A DNA stretch of 64,000 nt from Pelagimonas sp050633425 (GTDB lineage: Bacteria; Pseudomonadota; Alphaproteobacteria; Rhodobacterales; Rhodobacteraceae): positions 124,001-188,000 of the forward strand of contig NZ_JBOEGM010000020.1 of NCBI RefSeq assembly GCF_050633425.1. The letters are read 5' to 3'. Under the pieces are notes generated by a model that worked only from the letters and a program-made list of their open reading frames with translations, was not told the DNA's origin and searched no databases. This document shows positions 26,834 to 36,483 of this stretch, piece after piece. The translations under genes were made by a program, and so were the position numbers. Positions within the stretch are counted from its first letter, which is position 1; each line of letters starts with the position of its first letter.

Positions 26834-28183
26834 CTAGGCGTCCGTTTTGGGCCACCTTGGATGCGCATCATCAATGACGAATTTGTGCTGGTGACGGTAG
26901 CCGCCGGTATCGCCAAGAATGGCATTGAGACCTGAATGCGCCGCCGACACCTGATGATCGGTGTGACTGTGCTCCAGAATCTCAGGATCGACCCTAGGCC
27001 ATAGCCGCGCCGCGCAAAGGGTTGCCACCAAAGAGAGGGCCGTCATGGTGGCGAAAGCAATCGCCATGCCGGCCCAACTCCCCACACTTCCTGCCAACGG
27101 ATAGGCCAGCAACCATGCAGCGTGCGACAAAGCAAATTGGGCTGCAAACACCGCCGGGCGGTCGGCCTCGTGGCAAGATCTTATCAGCAAAAGCCCCGTT
27201 GGCGTTTGGATCAGGGACGCCCCTGCGCCGATCACAAACCATAAGGCCAAACCGACGCCGAGATGGAAATCGCCCCCAGTCATGCCATACGCCGCGAGGC
27301 CCAAGCCGGTCGTCAAAAGCCCCCCACCCGCAAGCATGACAGAGCGGGGCGACGCTTCTCCCAGCAGTTTGGGCAGCGAGACGGCAACCAACATGGACCC
27401 CAGACCGCTGGCGGCAAAAAAGAGTGCCACGACACCATCGCCTTGGCCCATCCCCTCTTTGACAATGACAACCGTGTTGACGATGACCATGCCCGTTGCT
27501 GCCGCGACCGCGACATAGAGGCTCAGAACTCCTCGTAATCGTGGTGTTGCGAGATAAATCCAGATGCCCCGCGTGATCCGTTTTGAAAACCGGACTGACG
27601 ACGATTTAAGCGCGCGCACCGGGAGTGTGACGCTCATCACCAAGAATGCGGATGCCAAGAAGCCAAGCGCCGTCCCTACAAACAGGCTGTTAAAAGAAAA
27701 CACGGCCAACAAGGCCCCCGCCAGCAGTGGCCCCAACAGCGCCTCGAGATCGTAAGTCAGCCGAGAGAGTGACAGCGCTTGGGCATAGTCCTTTTTCCGC
27801 GTCAAAACATCCGGGATAATCGCCTGAAAACTCGGGGTGAACGCAGCCGAAAACGCCTGAAACCCAAAAACCAACACGTAGATGTGCCAAACCTCGGTGA
27901 CGAAGGGCAACAACAAGACCAACAGGGCCCGCGCCAAATCCAAGCTGATCAGAAACGTTTTGCGTGGAAGTCGTTCCGCCAAGGCAGTCGCAATTGGGGC
28001 GATGCTGACATAGGCGACCATTTTGATCGCCAAGGCAAAGCCCAAGACCGCGCCGGCATTGCCGCCTGCCAACTCAAACGCCAATAGACCCAATGCGATA
28101 GTTGTGAGCCCCGATCCCAGAACAGACAAAATCTGGGCCAACAACAGGCGGCGATAAACCGCGCTATTTAAGGCAGCTTTCAT
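26834..28183 (-). CDS. MFS transporter with His-rich C-terminal tail (NreB-like)
   Basis: 449-aa major facilitator protein with about 12 hydrophobic helices over residues 10-400, similar to the MFS_3/NreB-type exporters. After the last helix a hydrophilic tail has a cluster of histidines (EHSHTDHQ, RHQHKFVIDDAH), a feature of metal-linked family members. Nickel or another divalent metal export is possible, but no metal-resistance neighbours are visible. Stands alone on the minus strand. Confidence 0.85.
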   Translation of the reverse strand: MKAALNSAVYRRLLLAQILSVLGSGLTTIALGLLAFELAGGNAGAVLGFALAIKMVAYVSIAPIATALAERLPRKTFLISLDLARALLVLLLPFVTEVWHIYVLVFGFQAFSAAFTPSFQAIIPDVLTRKKDYAQALSLSRLTYDLEALLGPLLAGALLAVFSFNSLFVGTALGFLASAFLVMSVTLPVRALKSSSVRFSKRITRGIWIYLATPRLRGVLSLYVAVAAATGMVIVNTVVIVKEGMGQGDGVVALFFAASGLGSMLVAVSLPKLLGEASPRSVMLAGGGLLTTGLGLAAYGMTGGDFHLGVGLALWFVIGAGASLIQTPTGLLLIRSCHEADRPAVFAAQFALSHAAWLLAYPLAGSVGSWAGMAIAFATMTALSLVATLCAARLWPRVDPEILEHSHTDHQVSAAHSGLNAILGDTGGYRHQHKFVIDDAHPRWPKTDA

Positions 28184-28242
28184 CCCCCAAGACTACTGTC
28201 ATGTCCAAGACAATCAACCCGCAAACCAATCGGGCCACCACC

Positions 28243-29037
28243 CTAATCACGCAACGTGAAAAAGTGGTCGGTCGGCCCAACCCCGCCCCCAACACAGAGG
28301 TGACGCCCCCCCGAAATGGCGTGGTTTGTATAAGTCTTGGCCGCCTCAATCGCCTCAGCAAAACTGGCCCCATGCGCCAGATGTGTCGCCAAAGCCGCCG
28401 CCAAAGTGCACCCTGTGCCATGGGTTTGGCCCAGATCCAAACGGTCAGCCTCAAACCATGTTTCATCCTGAGCACTGACCAGAAGATCAGGGCATTGCGC
28501 GCCTGGCAAATGCCCGCCTTTGATCAGAACCGCCGGGCCCAGCCTGTCTAACGCGCAGGCCTGTTTCAGCATGCCATCGCGTGTTTGCGCCTCTTGTTCC
28601 CCAAGCAGTGTCGCGGCTTCGGGCAGGTTTGGGGTTAAAATCGTTGCAAGTGGCAGAATGCAGCGGCGAAAGCTGTCTAACGCATCGGATCCGGTGAGGA
28701 TACGGCCGCTTGTCGATGACAACACCGGGTCCACAATGATCGGACATTCGCGCTCTTGCAGGGCCGCGGCCACCGCTTCACAAATGGGCCCCGACCCTAG
28801 CATTCCGAGTTTTACGGCATCAACGCGGATGTCCGCAAAAATCGCGTCAATCTGATCGCGCACCAGTTGGGGATCAACCCCCGTGACCGATTGAACGCCT
28901 TGGGTGTTTTGCACGGTAAGGGCCGTTATCACGGCCATTGCATAGCCGCCATTGGCGCTTATCGCTTTGATATCGGCCTGAATTCCCGCCCCACCCGATG
29001 GATCGGACCCGGCTATAGAGAGGATGTTGGGGATCAT
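28243..29037 (-). CDS. thiD: Hydroxymethylpyrimidine/phosphomethylpyrimidine kinase
   Basis: 264-aa ribokinase-fold kinase; makes HMP diphosphate for thiamine synthesis. SIAGSDPSGGAGIQADIK at the N-terminus and the anion-hole GTGCTLAAALATHLA near residue 210 are diagnostic. No other thi gene adjoins it and no TPP riboswitch is evident in the 275 bases upstream. Confidence 0.94.
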   Translation of the reverse strand: MIPNILSIAGSDPSGGAGIQADIKAISANGGYAMAVITALTVQNTQGVQSVTGVDPQLVRDQIDAIFADIRVDAVKLGMLGSGPICEAVAAALQERECPIIVDPVLSSTSGRILTGSDALDSFRRCILPLATILTPNLPEAATLLGEQEAQTRDGMLKQACALDRLGPAVLIKGGHLPGAQCPDLLVSAQDETWFEADRLDLGQTHGTGCTLAAALATHLAHGASFAEAIEAAKTYTNHAISGGRHLCVGGGVGPTDHFFTLRD

Positions 29038-29312
29038 TGTATCGCCTCATCGAACTGCCCTGATCTGGCCTTACCGAAGGAGCGTAACACTGTCCAGAAA
29101 TGCCTATCCAGGGTTTGAACCTATTCTTCAGTCAGGCTTAGTGGTGCGCCGTCCTAACCATGACAGGTGTCGTGACTTCGGACAGCAAACCACTGAACTC
29201 GTACAGGTCGCTTTGCCCTGTGGGCGGCGTGGAATTATTCGGTTGAGACCCTAGATTGCCCAAGGCTTCGGCACATGTTAGGGTGAACGCAAACAGAGGC
29301 AGAGCAGCCCAG

Positions 29313-30341
29313 ATGACAGCACTCAAGCAATTCGACCGGCTCGAAGCGACCGGGCTATGGCGCCCCAATACGGCGGAGCAACGACGAGAAGTTGTTGTAT
29401 CGTTAGGAGACGCGACGCTAACCATAACCGACATTCCCGGTCGGGTTTTGGCACATTGGTCTTTGGCGGCGGTTGTTCGGTCCAACGGCACCGCCCTGCC
29501 CGCAATTTTTCATCCCGATGGCGACCCGGACGAAACGCTGGAACTCGCTGAAGATGAAGCCGAAATGATCAACGGTATTGACCGATTGCTCAAGGCGATC
29601 GAACGCCGACGTCCGCATCCCGGAAAACTGCGACTGTTGTTCGGGGTGACTGCCATTGGTGCCACGATAGCAGCCGCAGTCTTTTGGGCCCCCGGCGCGC
29701 TTCGCAGCTATACCGTAAAGGTGGTTCCGCCGGTGAAACGCGCGGAAATCGGCGTTGAGCTTCTTAAGCATATGTCCCGCGTCACCGGCCAGCCTTGTAT
29801 GACGGCTGAGGCGCGCCCTGCCCTGCAAACGCTGGCCAAACGCGTTCTTGGACCCAAGCGTGATGACACTGTCATAGTGGTGCGCGATGGTGTGATCGAC
29901 AGCACGCATTTGCCAGGGGGGATCGTCGTGCTGAACAAATCCATTCTCGAGGATCACGAAGACCCAGACGTGCCTGCCGGGTATATTCTGGCCGAGGAAA
30001 CAATAGCCAAATCCCATGACCCGCTCGAACGGGTATTGGACCATGTCGGCATTGTCGCCAACGTGCAATTGGTCACAACCGGGCAGCTTCCTGCAGACGC
30101 CCTGTCTGCTTATGCCGAATACCTTTTGACGCAGCCCAAACCGGAGATCGATCCCGATCGTTTGCTTTTGGCCTTTGAAGAAGCCAAATTACACAGCTCG
30201 CCTTATGCCTACGCCCGAGACCTCACGGGTGAAAGCACATTGGCCCTGATTGAGGCAGACCCGATGTCAGGCCAACCAAGCCAAGACATTCTGAGCGATG
30301 GAAACTGGCTTCGGCTTCAAGGCATTTGCAGCGGCACATAA
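29313..30341 (+). CDS. Membrane-anchored protein with degenerate M48-like peptidase domain
   Basis: 342 aa; start at 29313 (MTALKQFDRL) preferred, with a frame extension of 19 codons upstream. Residues about 1-105 are soluble, then a lysine/arginine-flanked helix (LLFGVTAIGATIAAAVFW) and a C-terminal domain. The segment LPGGIVVLNKSILED followed by GYILAEETIAKSHDPLERVLDHVG resembles the M48 metallopeptidase core, but the zinc HEXXH motif is absent (AEETI at that place). It is therefore probably a non-catalytic relative. No operon partners. Confidence 0.6.
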   Translation: MTALKQFDRLEATGLWRPNTAEQRREVVVSLGDATLTITDIPGRVLAHWSLAAVVRSNGTALPAIFHPDGDPDETLELAEDEAEMINGIDRLLKAIERRRPHPGKLRLLFGVTAIGATIAAAVFWAPGALRSYTVKVVPPVKRAEIGVELLKHMSRVTGQPCMTAEARPALQTLAKRVLGPKRDDTVIVVRDGVIDSTHLPGGIVVLNKSILEDHEDPDVPAGYILAEETIAKSHDPLERVLDHVGIVANVQLVTTGQLPADALSAYAEYLLTQPKPEIDPDRLLLAFEEAKLHSSPYAYARDLTGESTLALIEADPMSGQPSQDILSDGNWLRLQGICSGT

Positions 30342-30376
30342 AAAAGGCCTGTCTGAAAGATCAAACAGGCCTTTTT
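30341..30376. terminator. Bidirectional intrinsic terminator
   Basis: AAAAAGGCCTGT pairs with ACAGGCCTTTTT across a 12-base loop, directly between convergent genes (the M48-like gene and the SPOR gene). It has a T-run on both strands, so it can terminate both. Confidence 0.92.
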
Positions 30377-30395
30377 ATGAAATGATGTCTGGTAT

Positions 30396-31709
30396 TTAGC
30401 GCGTATAGGCGCGGGTATAGCCAGCGGCTTTTACTGAATTCAGCGCGACGGTCAGCGCCCTTGGTGAGGCATATGGGCCAACCATCACACTGCGCATTTT
30501 CTGTCCACCGCGGGTATAGGTACCGTATTTGACCGGCAGACCAGAGCGGCTCAAACGCGCCGCAGCGGCACGCGCTTTGGCTTCGGTCGTGAACACACCG
30601 ATCTCCACATAGCGCGCGTCGGTTTTGACGCTACGCGGTTGCGAACGTGTCGAAATCACCGGGGCCTTGGCAACTGGGCCATTGCGGGTTGAGACAACGG
30701 GACGAGAGCCCTTGGCCGAATAGGCAATAACCGGGGCTTTGATTTTATGCCTTGGGTTCTGAACGGCCAATTCGCGCGGAACCGTGTTCGTCCAAACGCG
30801 CTGAGTATCCATATAACCCGCAACGGTCTGATAGGCGCGGCGGGTGTTCAGACGATCATCTTCCCAAGCAGGACGATACCCTTCGGGCACCGCAGCCACA
30901 GCCGTATCGCGTTTTTCGTAAACATGGCGTGGAACAATCACAGTATTGCCGCGTAACTCGCTGCCCTGCCAACCGCGATTGTGATACACTTTTTTACCAG
31001 GTCCAGGTGCTTCTCCCCGGCGGATCACCGTGACATGCGGTGCTTTTTGCGGGCCACAGCGCAATGCGACAGTCACACCATCCACAACCTTGGTTCTATG
31101 ACCGTTTGCGCAGGCATCGTAACTTGGAATGACGCGACGCACTGTTGTTGTTGGGGCTTGCGTTCTTGGGGCGGCGCGCGGAACTTGACGCACAACACGT
31201 GGTGGCTGAGCGGCCACCGGCTTGGAGGCAGGCGTTCGGACAACTTGTGTTCCTGAACGCTGAGCGGCCCGTGCCTTGGGTTTCGGGGCGGGTGCAACCG
31301 CGACTGGAACCGGCTTGCGCTTGGGTTTAGGCGCGGCGGTAACGACCGGTTTTGGCGCGGGTCTTGCGGCGGGTTTGGGCTTTGGTGCAGGCGCAGCAGC
31401 CACTGGTTTGGGCGCGGGCTTGGGTGCTGGTTTGGCCGCAGGCGCAGCCACAACCGAGCCGAAAGTCGGCTTCTGACCACAGATTTGCGTGCGTTGCCGC
31501 GAGACACGCGGCACCCAGTTTACAGCCCCGTCAAACCCGGCTCGTACAAAGACGCAACCACGGTTGTCAACGAATTGCTTTCCAGAGAACGAAGCCGGTG
31601 GAAAGTTGGCCGGAACGTTGTTGATCTTGGATTGAGCCATGGCCGGATCGGATGCAAATCCGAATCCCGCTGCCAAAACCGCAAAAATAGTTAAAGATTT
31701 CAATGTCAT
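30396..31709 (-). CDS. Exported SPOR-domain protein
   Basis: 437 aa. Signal peptide at 1-26 (ends AMA-QS), then a low-complexity Ala/Pro/Lys linker (about 83-190, repeated APKP units), a middle region with cysteines (DACANGHRTK, VALRCGPQK), and a C-terminal SPOR domain (about 365-437) that binds denuded peptidoglycan glycans. Start at 31709 gives the signal peptide directly. Likely a septal or cell-wall-associated periplasmic protein; exact role unknown. Confidence 0.85.
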   Translation of the reverse strand: MTLKSLTIFAVLAAGFGFASDPAMAQSKINNVPANFPPASFSGKQFVDNRGCVFVRAGFDGAVNWVPRVSRQRTQICGQKPTFGSVVAAPAAKPAPKPAPKPVAAAPAPKPKPAARPAPKPVVTAAPKPKRKPVPVAVAPAPKPKARAAQRSGTQVVRTPASKPVAAQPPRVVRQVPRAAPRTQAPTTTVRRVIPSYDACANGHRTKVVDGVTVALRCGPQKAPHVTVIRRGEAPGPGKKVYHNRGWQGSELRGNTVIVPRHVYEKRDTAVAAVPEGYRPAWEDDRLNTRRAYQTVAGYMDTQRVWTNTVPRELAVQNPRHKIKAPVIAYSAKGSRPVVSTRNGPVAKAPVISTRSQPRSVKTDARYVEIGVFTTEAKARAAAARLSRSGLPVKYGTYTRGGQKMRSVMVGPYASPRALTVALNSVKAAGYTRAYTR

Positions 31710-31776
31710 GTCTGCCCCCACAGATGTGAAGGCCAGAATGCCAAATCAACAACGCTCTGTAAAGCTTTGAAATCGT

Positions 31777-32409
31777 TTATTTCGTTCCAAACATGCGGTC
31801 ACCCGCATCTCCTAGCCCCGGAACGATGTAGCCGAGTTCATTGAGTTTTTCGTCAAGAGACGCCGTTACGATCGGAACATCGGGATGCGCCTCTTTCATC
31901 CGAGCCACACCTTCGGGGGCCGCGAGCAGGCACAAGAACCGAATATCTTTGGCTCCAGATTGCTTAACCAAGTCAATCGCCGCAGCCGATGAATTGCCGG
32001 TCGCAAGCATCGGATCAACCACAATTGCGGTGCGTTCTTCCATGCGTTTGGGCAGTTTGTTGTAATACTGAACCGGTTGCAGGGTTTCTTCGTCCCGATA
32101 GAGCCCAACAAAGCCGACCCGCGCCGCCGGGATCAGCTCTAATATGCCGTCCATAAGACCATTCCCGGCCCGCAAGATCGACACCAAAGCCAGTTTCTTG
32201 CCTTCGATCACCGGTTTTTGGGTGGTGCAGAGCGGCGTTTCGATTTCGCGCTGTGTCACCGGCAATTCACGTGTGACCTCATAGGCCAACAACAGGCTGA
32301 TTTCGCGCAGAAGCTGGCGGAACGAAGCGGTTGAGGTATCCTTTTCGCGCATCAACGTCAGCTTGTGCTGCACCAAGGGGTGATCAACGATGGTCAGATG
32401 TTGGGTCAT
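31777..32409 (-). CDS. upp: Uracil phosphoribosyltransferase
   Basis: 210 aa; converts uracil and PRPP to UMP. PRPP loop VDPMLATGNSSAAAI and the uracil-binding C-terminal GYIVPGLGDAGDRMFGTK are intact. It overlaps add by 4 bases and closes the pyrimidine/purine nucleoside salvage operon. Confidence 0.96.
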   Translation of the reverse strand: MTQHLTIVDHPLVQHKLTLMREKDTSTASFRQLLREISLLLAYEVTRELPVTQREIETPLCTTQKPVIEGKKLALVSILRAGNGLMDGILELIPAARVGFVGLYRDEETLQPVQYYNKLPKRMEERTAIVVDPMLATGNSSAAAIDLVKQSGAKDIRFLCLLAAPEGVARMKEAHPDVPIVTASLDEKLNELGYIVPGLGDAGDRMFGTK

Positions 32410-33413
32410 GACGTCTCCAATGCTTTGCGAATCCGGGTCTTTGTATCTGCGTCACAGAAGGCCGCGTCCATCGCATTTTCGTCTATTTGGTCAAAGATTT
32501 CCGCATCCCAGCCAAAAACCCGCGCCAAATTGGCATATTCTTTGCGCATGGTGGTGTGAAAAAACGGTGGGTCATCGGTCGACACCGTGACTTTGACACC
32601 GCGATCACGCAGTTTTTCAATCGGATGCTGATCAAGCCGGTCGTACACGCCTAGAAAAACATTCGATCCCGGACAAACTTCCAGCGTGATGCCCCGTTCA
32701 ATCAACATATCCACGACGGCCAGATCTTCGCTCGCGCGGACGCCGTGACCAATACGCTCAACACCCAGATCTTCGATCGCCTCGCGCACCTCTTGTGGGC
32801 CGCGCCATTCCCCCGCATGAGAGGTCAGATGTAACCCCGCCTCGCGGGCCATATCAAAACTATAGGCAAAGTCCTTTTGTTTGCCTTGGTTTTCATCCCC
32901 TCCCATGCCAAGACCGACGACAAAACTGCCCGCCGTTTCAGCAGCACAACGCGCGGCTGGCTTGGCCTTTTCAGGGCCGAAATGACGGATCGGCGTTGCG
33001 ATTCCGCGCAGGGTGATGCCCAAATCCCGTTCAGCCTCATCGGCGGCGGATTGGATTGCATGCAGGTATTCCTGCCAGGCCGACAGATCGCTGTTCCCAC
33101 AAAAATCAGGGCTGATAAAGCTCTCGATATAAACGACATCGCTGGCCGCTGCCTGTTCGAGAACCGCGCGCGTCATGCGGGCAAAATCCTCAGGTCCGGT
33201 CAAAACGGACGTGGCCGCTTCGTAGACGGAAAGGAAATGCACAAAGTCGCGATAATCATAGGAACCGTCTTCGCGAAAAATCTTGGACAGGTCGACATTC
33301 TTTTCCTGTGCCAGCCCGCGAATGAACGCCGGAGGAGCCATGCCTTCGAGATGAGTGTGCAGCTCAATTTTCGGCCGTGTCACAAGGGCATGCAGCCCTT
33401 CTTCGTCGATCAT
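32406..33413 (-). CDS. add: Adenosine deaminase
   Basis: 335-aa zinc amidohydrolase. HxH metal pair in ELHTHLEG (residues about 17-19), SHAGEW, and VSTDDPPFFHT with the metal aspartate. The start at 33413 overlaps the deoB stop (ATGA); the longer frame runs into deoB and is rejected. Deaminates adenosine/deoxyadenosine (adenine deaminase activity is also known in this family). Confidence 0.93.
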   Translation of the reverse strand: MIDEEGLHALVTRPKIELHTHLEGMAPPAFIRGLAQEKNVDLSKIFREDGSYDYRDFVHFLSVYEAATSVLTGPEDFARMTRAVLEQAAASDVVYIESFISPDFCGNSDLSAWQEYLHAIQSAADEAERDLGITLRGIATPIRHFGPEKAKPAARCAAETAGSFVVGLGMGGDENQGKQKDFAYSFDMAREAGLHLTSHAGEWRGPQEVREAIEDLGVERIGHGVRASEDLAVVDMLIERGITLEVCPGSNVFLGVYDRLDQHPIEKLRDRGVKVTVSTDDPPFFHTTMRKEYANLARVFGWDAEIFDQIDENAMDAAFCDADTKTRIRKALETS

Positions 33414-34612
33414 AGAAAACTCCTTCCCGGACCCTGTGCCGGGATATTCAGGTGCTTGGCGATGCTGGCGGCAACATCCGCAAAAGCGATTTGACCAATT
33501 TCGCCAACGCCTTTGCCCGCGACCAATACCGGAACGCGTTCGCGGGTGTGATCGGTGCCCGGCCAACTGGGATCATTGCCATGATCGGCGGTGATCACGA
33601 CCATGTCACCGGGGCGCAATTTCGCCAACACATGACCTAGTTCAATATCAAACCATTCAAGGTGGCGCGCATATCCTGCGATGTCGCGGCGGTGGCCATA
33701 TTCGGAATCAAAGTCGACAAAATTGGCAAAAGTGAAACTGCCATCCTTGGCCGTTTCAACCAAATCTGACAGCTGTGTCATCAACACCTCGTCAGGGCCT
33801 TTGCGCACCTCATCTATGCCGGTCATGGAAAAGATATCCCCAATCTTTCCAACGGCGTAAACCGCGCGCCCGGCATCCTGTGCCCAATTGGTCAGAACCG
33901 GTTTCGGCGGTGTTATCGCAAAATCCTTGCGATGTGACGTGCGCTGAAAACCACCGGGGGTCCCCACAAAGGGGCGTGCAATCACACGACCAACTTTGAG
34001 CTTATGCAGCATCGGGGCCAACCCTTCGCACAGCGCGTATAGGCGGTCCAATCCAAAGGTGTCTTCATGTGCGGCGATCTGGAACACACTATCCGCGGAT
34101 GTGTAACAAATGGGGTGCCCAGTCGCGATATGCTCGGCACCAAAGCGATCAATCATCACCGTGCCCGAGCCATGACAATCGCCCAGAATCCCGTCGGTTT
34201 GCGCCAGTTCACAGACTTTGGCGGTCACGTCTGCCGGAAACGCAGGCGTTGCATCAGGGAAATAGTGCCAATCCCATGGCACCGGCAAGCCAGCAAGTTC
34301 CCAATGACCGGAGGGGGTGTCTTTGCCTTTCGACACTTCGGTCGCGGCGGCGTATTTACCTTGCAAATCAACAGGATCGGAGCGGGTTCCGCTCGCTAAA
34401 TCCATGGCATGAAACAAACCCAATGACGCCAGATGTGGGACAGCGAGCGGCCCGCTGCGCCCCACCTCCGCCTCTCCGGCAGCGCAGGCCTGAACGATGT
34501 GGCCCAAAGTGTTGGCTCCGGTGTCCGGCAGCCCCCTGTTGAAATAGCGTGCCGCATCAGGGGCCCCGCCAATGCCCACAGAATCCATGACCACCAAAAA
34601 GGCCCGCATCAC
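33410..34612 (-). CDS. deoB: Phosphopentomutase
   Basis: 400 aa; interconverts (deoxy)ribose 1- and 5-phosphates. Metal ligands in VVMDSVGIGGAPDA at the N-terminus and ITADHGNDPSWPGTDHTRE near the C-terminus. Overlaps deoA and add by 4 bases each. Confidence 0.96.
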   Translation of the reverse strand: MMRAFLVVMDSVGIGGAPDAARYFNRGLPDTGANTLGHIVQACAAGEAEVGRSGPLAVPHLASLGLFHAMDLASGTRSDPVDLQGKYAAATEVSKGKDTPSGHWELAGLPVPWDWHYFPDATPAFPADVTAKVCELAQTDGILGDCHGSGTVMIDRFGAEHIATGHPICYTSADSVFQIAAHEDTFGLDRLYALCEGLAPMLHKLKVGRVIARPFVGTPGGFQRTSHRKDFAITPPKPVLTNWAQDAGRAVYAVGKIGDIFSMTGIDEVRKGPDEVLMTQLSDLVETAKDGSFTFANFVDFDSEYGHRRDIAGYARHLEWFDIELGHVLAKLRPGDMVVITADHGNDPSWPGTDHTRERVPVLVAGKGVGEIGQIAFADVAASIAKHLNIPAQGPGRSFL

Positions 34613-35901
34613 GCCACCCGTTCGATTGTCAAAGGTTGGTCTTTTGGCGCTTCGGCCCCAAACGTCATCGCGCCTTGGACCATCTTCGCAGCCGCATCCG
34701 CCTGTTCTTCGCGGGCAGCATGGACCACGGCAATGGGTTGACCCTTGGCCACTTGCTCGCCCAATCGCACCACATCCGTGAGGCCGACGGCGGGGTTGAC
34801 CTGATCTGTTTCAACCCGGCGCCCGCCCCCCAAATCGACAACAGCCAGGCCCAAGGTCTCGCCATTTATGGCGGTGACACATCCGGCTTGTTCCGCGACC
34901 ACTTCCCGGATCACCGGGGCTTCGGGAAGGAAACGTCGCCAATCGTCAACAAAGCTCAGCGGCCCGCCAAGCGCATAGACCATCTTGCCAAACCGTTCAG
35001 CAGCTTGCCCCGATGAGATCGCCGCGCGCAGTTTCGGCTCACCATCCTCAATACCGGCGGCTTTCAACAGCTCAACCCCGAGGTCAACGCTCAACTCCAA
35101 CAGCGGCCCTTTGAGCTTACCGGTCAGCACCCGCATGCACAGATCAACCTCAAGCGCATTGCCAAGCGAGGGGACCAAAGGTTGGTTCATATCGGTGATT
35201 AAGGCCGTGGTCGGACACCCGGCCGCATTGGCCGTCGACACCAGTGACTGGGCCAAAGCCCGCGCATCTTCGGGGGTTTTCATAAAGGCACCCGATCCGG
35301 TTTTCACATCAAGAACAAGCGATTGCAGCCCAGCCGCCAATTTCTTGGACAGGATCGACGCAGTGATCAAATCGAGGCTTTCGACCGTCCCGGTCACATC
35401 CCGGATCGCATAAAGCCGCTTATCCGCCGGAGCGATATTGGCCGAGGCGCTGACAATCGCACAGCCCGCGTCGCGCACAATGTCACGAAAGCGCGTTTCA
35501 TCCGGTGTCACCGAATAGCCGGGGATCGCTTCTAATTTGTCCAGCGTGCCGCCGGTATGGCCAAGGCCCCGCCCCGAAATCATCGGGTTGTACACACCGC
35601 AGGATGCCAGCATCGGCGCGAGAACCAAGCTTACACAGTCGCCAACACCACCGGTAGAATGCTTATCGACCACCGGCGCATCCAGGTCCCAATCCAGCAC
35701 ATGCCCCGAATCGCGCATCGCAAGCGTCAACGCGACACGACTGCTTTCGGACAGGCCTTGCAGGCAAACTCCCATCGCAAAGGCCCCCGCTTGGGCATCA
35801 CTGACCCGTCCATCCGCTAAACCATGGGCAAACCAAGACAATTCCGATCGGGTTGGGTCTTCGCCTTTGCGCAATGAGGCGTTAATTGCGCGGGCATCCA
35901 T
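34609..35901 (-). CDS. deoA: Thymidine phosphorylase
   Basis: 430 aa; phosphorolysis of thymidine/deoxyuridine. VVDKHSTGGVGDCVSLVL is the phosphate-binding signature near residue 83; KTGSGAFMKT follows in the central domain. Shares one base with cdd (TAATG) and four with deoB. Confidence 0.96.
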   Translation of the reverse strand: MDARAINASLRKGEDPTRSELSWFAHGLADGRVSDAQAGAFAMGVCLQGLSESSRVALTLAMRDSGHVLDWDLDAPVVDKHSTGGVGDCVSLVLAPMLASCGVYNPMISGRGLGHTGGTLDKLEAIPGYSVTPDETRFRDIVRDAGCAIVSASANIAPADKRLYAIRDVTGTVESLDLITASILSKKLAAGLQSLVLDVKTGSGAFMKTPEDARALAQSLVSTANAAGCPTTALITDMNQPLVPSLGNALEVDLCMRVLTGKLKGPLLELSVDLGVELLKAAGIEDGEPKLRAAISSGQAAERFGKMVYALGGPLSFVDDWRRFLPEAPVIREVVAEQAGCVTAINGETLGLAVVDLGGGRRVETDQVNPAVGLTDVVRLGEQVAKGQPIAVVHAAREEQADAAAKMVQGAMTFGAEAPKDQPLTIERVA

Positions 35902-36308
35902 TATGATTTTTCCATGTGATCACGACCAAAAGCGCCGGGCAAAAGATCGCCAACCAGAACGCTTTGCTCGGCCCCATCAATGGTGGCCAAGGTCACAGTC
36001 ACGCCTGACTTTGCAAATTCCGCCAGTTTTTGACGGCAGCCACCGCAGGGCGGAACGGGATGCCGGCTGTCTGCGATCACATACGCCTCGGTGATTTCGG
36101 TTTCACCGGCGGCGACCATGGCCGCAATCGCCCCCGCTTCAGCGCAGGTACCCTCGGGGTAGGCAACGTTTTCTACATTACATCCGGTATAGATAGCACC
36201 AGACGGAGTGCGCAATGCGGCCCCGACTTTGAAATGTGAATAGGGGGTATAGGCGTTCTCGCGCACGGCGCGGGCCATATCAGACAACGACTCAGGTCGG
36301 GACATCAT
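35901..36308 (-). CDS. cdd: Cytidine deaminase
   Basis: 135-aa zinc enzyme. Cys/Glu site TCAEAGAI (catalytic Glu) and PPCGGCRQ zinc cysteines are present. First gene of the salvage operon cdd-deoA-deoB-add-upp; two adjacent ATGs (36308 and 36305) are possible starts. Divergent from maeB. Confidence 0.95.
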   Translation of the reverse strand: MMSRPESLSDMARAVRENAYTPYSHFKVGAALRTPSGAIYTGCNVENVAYPEGTCAEAGAIAAMVAAGETEITEAYVIADSRHPVPPCGGCRQKLAEFAKSGVTVTLATIDGAEQSVLVGDLLPGAFGRDHMEKS

Positions 36309-36483
36309 ACTCTCCGGTGATCAAGGCGGCAGTTTGCGAAGCGGTCCACCAGAATGCAAGTCCCTCGCCCCTGCGTCAATTCAGTTTTCAATTAATGCGC
36401 GAAACTGATAAGTCACATGTAACCGGCGAACCAAAATGCAATTTGGTTTAACGCTAAACCATATTGAAAATCAGGACCTAAGC

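Noticed and set aside
26613..26855. 80-codon minus-strand frame upstream of the monooxygenase/reductase gene
   Set aside because: No SD sequence, no family similarity, overlaps the end of the MFS transporter gene in another frame; the stretch is better read as promoter region.
29038..29312. Possible TPP riboswitch upstream of thiD
   Set aside because: The conserved CUGAGA and related thiamine-box segments are not evident on the minus strand.
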